59,193 nt of DNA from an uncultured Eubacteriales bacterium (lineage in GTDB: Bacteria; Bacillota; Clostridia; Oscillospirales; Acutalibacteraceae). Location of the stretch: positions 1 through 59,193 of the forward strand of contig CAKSFA010000009.1 of the NCBI GenBank assembly GCA_934454125.1, in the 5' to 3' direction. A program made the position numbers and the translations under genes. The notes under the pieces were generated by a model, which made no database searches, was not told the DNA's origin, and worked only from the letters and a program-made list of their open reading frames with translations. Of this stretch, positions 57,284-59,193 are shown in pieces (the stretch's first letter is position 1; the number at the start of each line of letters is the position of its first letter).

Positions 57284-58768
57284 ATGCTCAATACCCAATA
57301 TGACGAAAAATTCGTGAAAGAAGGTCTGACGTTTGATGATGTGTTGCTGATTCCCGCTGAATCGAATGTTTTGCCGAAGGAAGTGGATTTTTCGACGTAT
57401 TTAACGAAGAAAATTAAGCTGAATACCCCGTTGATGACCGCGGCGATGGATACCGTTACCGAAGATGACATGGCCATTGCAGTTGCGCGTGAAGGCGGTA
57501 TTGGCATCATTCACAAGAATATGTCGATTGAAGCGCAGGCTGATTTGGTGGATCGTGTAAAGCGTTCTGAAAACGGTGTTATTGTTAATCCGTTCTTCCT
57601 TTCTCCGCAGCATTCTGTGTATGATGCCAATGCGATTATGGCTCGGTATAAAATTTCGGGCGTGCCGATTTGTGAAAACGGGAAGCTGGTGGGCATTATT
57701 ACCAACCGTGATCTGCGGTTTATGTCTGGCACGGATTTTGAGCAGCCGATCTCTGCGGTGATGACGCATGAAAGTTTGATCACTGCGCCGGTGGGCACGA
57801 CATTGGCACAGGCGCAGGAGATTCTGCGGCAGCATCGCATCGAAAAGTTGCCGCTGGTGGACAAGCAGGGTCGCTTGAAGGGGTTGATCACCATTAAGGA
57901 TATTGAAAAAGCGGTGCAGTATCCGCGTTCCTCTAGAGATGATAACGGGCGTTTGCTGTGCGGCGCAGCTGTGGGCGCTACGCAGGATGTGCTGGAGCGC
58001 GTGGAGGCTTTGGTGCATGCACAGGTGGATGTGATTGCGCTGGACTCTGCACATGGACATAACAGCGGGATTTTGGAGGCGGTGCGCAAAATCAAAAAAG
58101 CGTACCCGAAGGTGCAGTTGATTGCGGGCAATGTGGCAACGGCGGCTGCGACCGAAGCGCTGATTCAGGCTGGGGCGGACTGTGTGAAGGTGGGCATTGG
58201 CCCGGGTTCGATTTGCACGACGCGCGTGGTGGCTGGCATCGGTGTGCCGCAGATTACTGCGATTTATGATTCTGCTTGCGTGGGGGCAAAATATGGCGTG
58301 CCGGTTATTGCGGACGGTGGAATTCAATACTCGGGTGACATTGTGAAGGCGTTGGCTGCCGGTGCAAGCGTTGTGATGGTTGGCTCGCTGGTGGCGGGTT
58401 GTAAGGAATCGCCCGGTGAGACGGAGTTGTTTCAGGGTCGGCAGTTTAAGGTGTACCGCGGCATGGGCAGCATGGGCGCTATGGGCAAGGGCAGCACGGA
58501 TCGCTATTTTCAGGAAGAAAATAAGAAGCTCGTGCCGGAAGGTGTTGAGGGTCGGTTGCCGTACCGTGGACCGCTGTCGGACACTGTTTATCAACTGATG
58601 GGCGGTTTGCGTGCGGGCATGGGATATACCGGTTGTGCGACGATTGCGGAGCTGCACGAGAAGGCTCAGTTTATTCGTATTACCGGTGCTGGGCTGAAGG
58701 AAAGTCACCCGCATGATATTCAAATCACCAAGGAGTCGCCGAATTATTCATTTCATACCGGATATTAA
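57284..58768 (+). CDS. guaB: Inosine-5'-monophosphate dehydrogenase
   Basis: 494 aa. It oxidises IMP to XMP with NAD+, the committed step to GMP. N-terminal segment EGLTFDDVLLIPAESNVLP, then two CBS domains (about 95-220; ISAVMTHESLITAPVGTTL), the catalytic loop GIGPGSICTTRVVAGIG with Cys311, and the flap GSMGAMGKGSTDRYFQ near the C-terminus. GGAGGAA precedes ATG 57284. It is monocistronic; the region after its stop has only a short 4-bp hairpin plus T-run as possible terminator. Confidence 0.97.
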   Translation: MLNTQYDEKFVKEGLTFDDVLLIPAESNVLPKEVDFSTYLTKKIKLNTPLMTAAMDTVTEDDMAIAVAREGGIGIIHKNMSIEAQADLVDRVKRSENGVIVNPFFLSPQHSVYDANAIMARYKISGVPICENGKLVGIITNRDLRFMSGTDFEQPISAVMTHESLITAPVGTTLAQAQEILRQHRIEKLPLVDKQGRLKGLITIKDIEKAVQYPRSSRDDNGRLLCGAAVGATQDVLERVEALVHAQVDVIALDSAHGHNSGILEAVRKIKKAYPKVQLIAGNVATAAATEALIQAGADCVKVGIGPGSICTTRVVAGIGVPQITAIYDSACVGAKYGVPVIADGGIQYSGDIVKALAAGASVVMVGSLVAGCKESPGETELFQGRQFKVYRGMGSMGAMGKGSTDRYFQEENKKLVPEGVEGRLPYRGPLSDTVYQLMGGLRAGMGYTGCATIAELHEKAQFIRITGAGLKESHPHDIQITKESPNYSFHTGY

Positions 58769-58791
58769 TGCGGTTTTTTTGCAGATTTTTA

Positions 58792-58820
58792 TTGACAAAA
58801 CTGCGCAAATGTACTATAAT
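58792..58820 (+). promoter_or_regulatory. Consensus promoter of the tRNA pair
   Basis: TTGACA (58792-58797), exactly 17 bases, TATAAT (58815-58820): a full consensus promoter 33 bp before tRNA-Met. Confidence 0.92.
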
Positions 58821-58852
58821 TAAATTCGCTTCGTTTGCGGAGCACTTGTTGT

Positions 58853-58929
58853 GGCGGTATAGCTCAGCTGGCTAGAGCATTCGGTTCATACCCGAAGAGT
58901 CGATGGTTCAAGTCCATTTACCGCTACCA
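58853..58929 (+). tRNA. tRNA-Met (CAT)
   Basis: 77 nt including a genome-encoded CCA. The acceptor stem GGCGGTA pairs with TACCGCT (one G-U); D-arm AGCTCAGCTGGCTAGAGC; anticodon loop TTCATAC with CAT; T-loop GGTTCAAGTCC. The sequence resembles the elongator tRNA-Met of Clostridia. A C34-modified Ile tRNA (also CAT) is less likely given the overall sequence; it is not an initiator, because position 1-72 pairs. Confidence 0.93.
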
Positions 58930-58933
58930 TCTT

Positions 58934-59008
58934 GGCCCGTTCGTCAAGTGGTTAAGACACCGCCCTTTCACGGCGGGTTCACGGGTTCGAATCCCGTACG
59001 GGTCACCA
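58934..59008 (+). tRNA. tRNA-Glu (TTC)
   Basis: 75 nt with encoded CCA. Acceptor stem GGCCCGT/ACGGGTC; anticodon stem CCGCC/GGCGG with loop CTTTCAC, anticodon TTC; T-loop GGTTCGAATCC. It follows tRNA-Met by 4 bp and shares its promoter. Confidence 0.96.
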
Positions 59009-59010
59009 CC

Positions 59011-59193
59011 AGACTGAGTCTGGACGCACATCGCGTCTGGGCTTTTTGTTTTTTGCGGGAGTGCGGTGCTCGCGTTTTGGGTTTTGTGGGTTGGGGAGAT
59101 TTTTGGTAGACTGAGTCTGGACGCACATCGCGTCTGGGCTTTTTGTTTTTTGCGGGAGTGCGGTGCTCGCGTTTTGGGTTTTGTGGGTTGGGG
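59011..59193. repeat. 97-bp tandem repeat, cut by the window edge
   Basis: Copy one starts at 59011, copy two at 59108; the 86 bases available of copy two are identical to copy one. Each unit has the terminator hairpin and a G/T-rich tail containing runs of three or four G. The array cannot be bounded because the window ends inside copy two. Confidence 0.9.
59015..59055 (+). terminator. Terminator of the tRNA pair
   Basis: TCTGGACGC (59019-59027) pairs with GCGTCTGGG (59033-59041), 9 bp with G-U pairs, followed by CTTTTTGTTTTTT. A second identical copy lies at about 59112-59152. Confidence 0.8.

Noticed and set aside
57401..58723. 440-codon open frame antisense to guaB
   Set aside because: Same reason: an antisense shadow of IMP dehydrogenase with Arg/His-rich composition and no start signal.
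1..59193. CRISPR arrays, IS elements, prophage genes, integrases
   Set aside because: No regularly spaced repeats, no transposase- or integrase-like proteins and no att-like duplication at the tRNAs were found.
58934..59193. tRNA-adjacent repeat as an integrated-element boundary
   Set aside because: The repeat does not duplicate any part of the tRNA genes and no integrase is present; the tandem terminator reading is simpler.

Overview
This 59 kb window is the replication-origin region of a spore-forming, low-to-mid GC Firmicute, most likely a Clostridia/Oscillospirales-type anaerobe. The signs are the classical order rnpA-rpmH / dnaA-dnaN-yaaA-recF-remB-gyrB-gyrA, a SpoVT gene, Soj/Spo0J and Noc homologues, an oxygen-sensitive class III ribonucleotide reductase, and strong Shine-Dalgarno sites. 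No IS element, prophage, CRISPR array or integron was seen, and almost all genes are core housekeeping genes.

Layout. (i) 0-5.5 kb, minus strand: a polytopic DUF6020-like membrane protein and a GtrB-like glycosyltransferase, then about 0.9 kb of purine-rich non-coding DNA with a degenerate tandem repeat, then folB and an unrecognised 387-aa gene. (ii) 5.6-13.9 kb: a plus-strand Smr-domain gene, then the minus-strand operon rimP-nusA-rnpM-ylxQ-infB-rbfA-nrnA-truB-ribF behind a leader hairpin. (iii) 13.9-24.2 kb: spoVT with a sigma-G-like promoter, then plus-strand zapA, a U32 peptidase gene, maf, mreBCD, mrdA, minD and mgsA (cell shape and division). (iv) 24.3-33.9 kb: a GNAT gene, hisS-aspS, nrdD-nrdG under two NrdR boxes, an HxlR regulator, a lipoprotein, a NUDIX hydrolase and an M14 carboxypeptidase. 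(v) 33.9-44.5 kb, minus strand: dnaA, dnaN, yaaA, recF, remB, two zinc-ribbon membrane proteins, gyrB, a YcxB-like protein and gyrA. The dnaA-dnaN gap looks like the origin unwinding site, with DnaA-box-like sites, a TAG-trio run and an AT-rich tract. (vi) 44.9-58.8 kb, plus strand: rpmH-rnpA-yidD-yidC-khpB-mnmE, mnmG-yihY-rsmG, noc, parA-parB with two perfect parS sites, serS and guaB. (vii) 58.8-59.2 kb: tRNA-Met and tRNA-Glu behind a consensus promoter, then a terminator-bearing 97-bp tandem repeat cut by the window edge.

How it works together. Genes point away from the origin at about 43 kb on both sides (minus to the left, plus to the right), except for the mre/min block and a few single genes. 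DnaA, DnaN, RecF and gyrase start and sustain replication; Soj, Spo0J and parS segregate the origin; Noc, MinD, ZapA, MreBCD and PBP2 link chromosome position to division and wall growth; YidC, YidD, RnpA, RpmH, KhpB, MnmE, MnmG and RsmG serve translation and membrane insertion. By eye, GC content is lower around the origin (about 31-49 kb) than on the flanks. Many start codons here are TTG, chosen from Shine-Dalgarno position.
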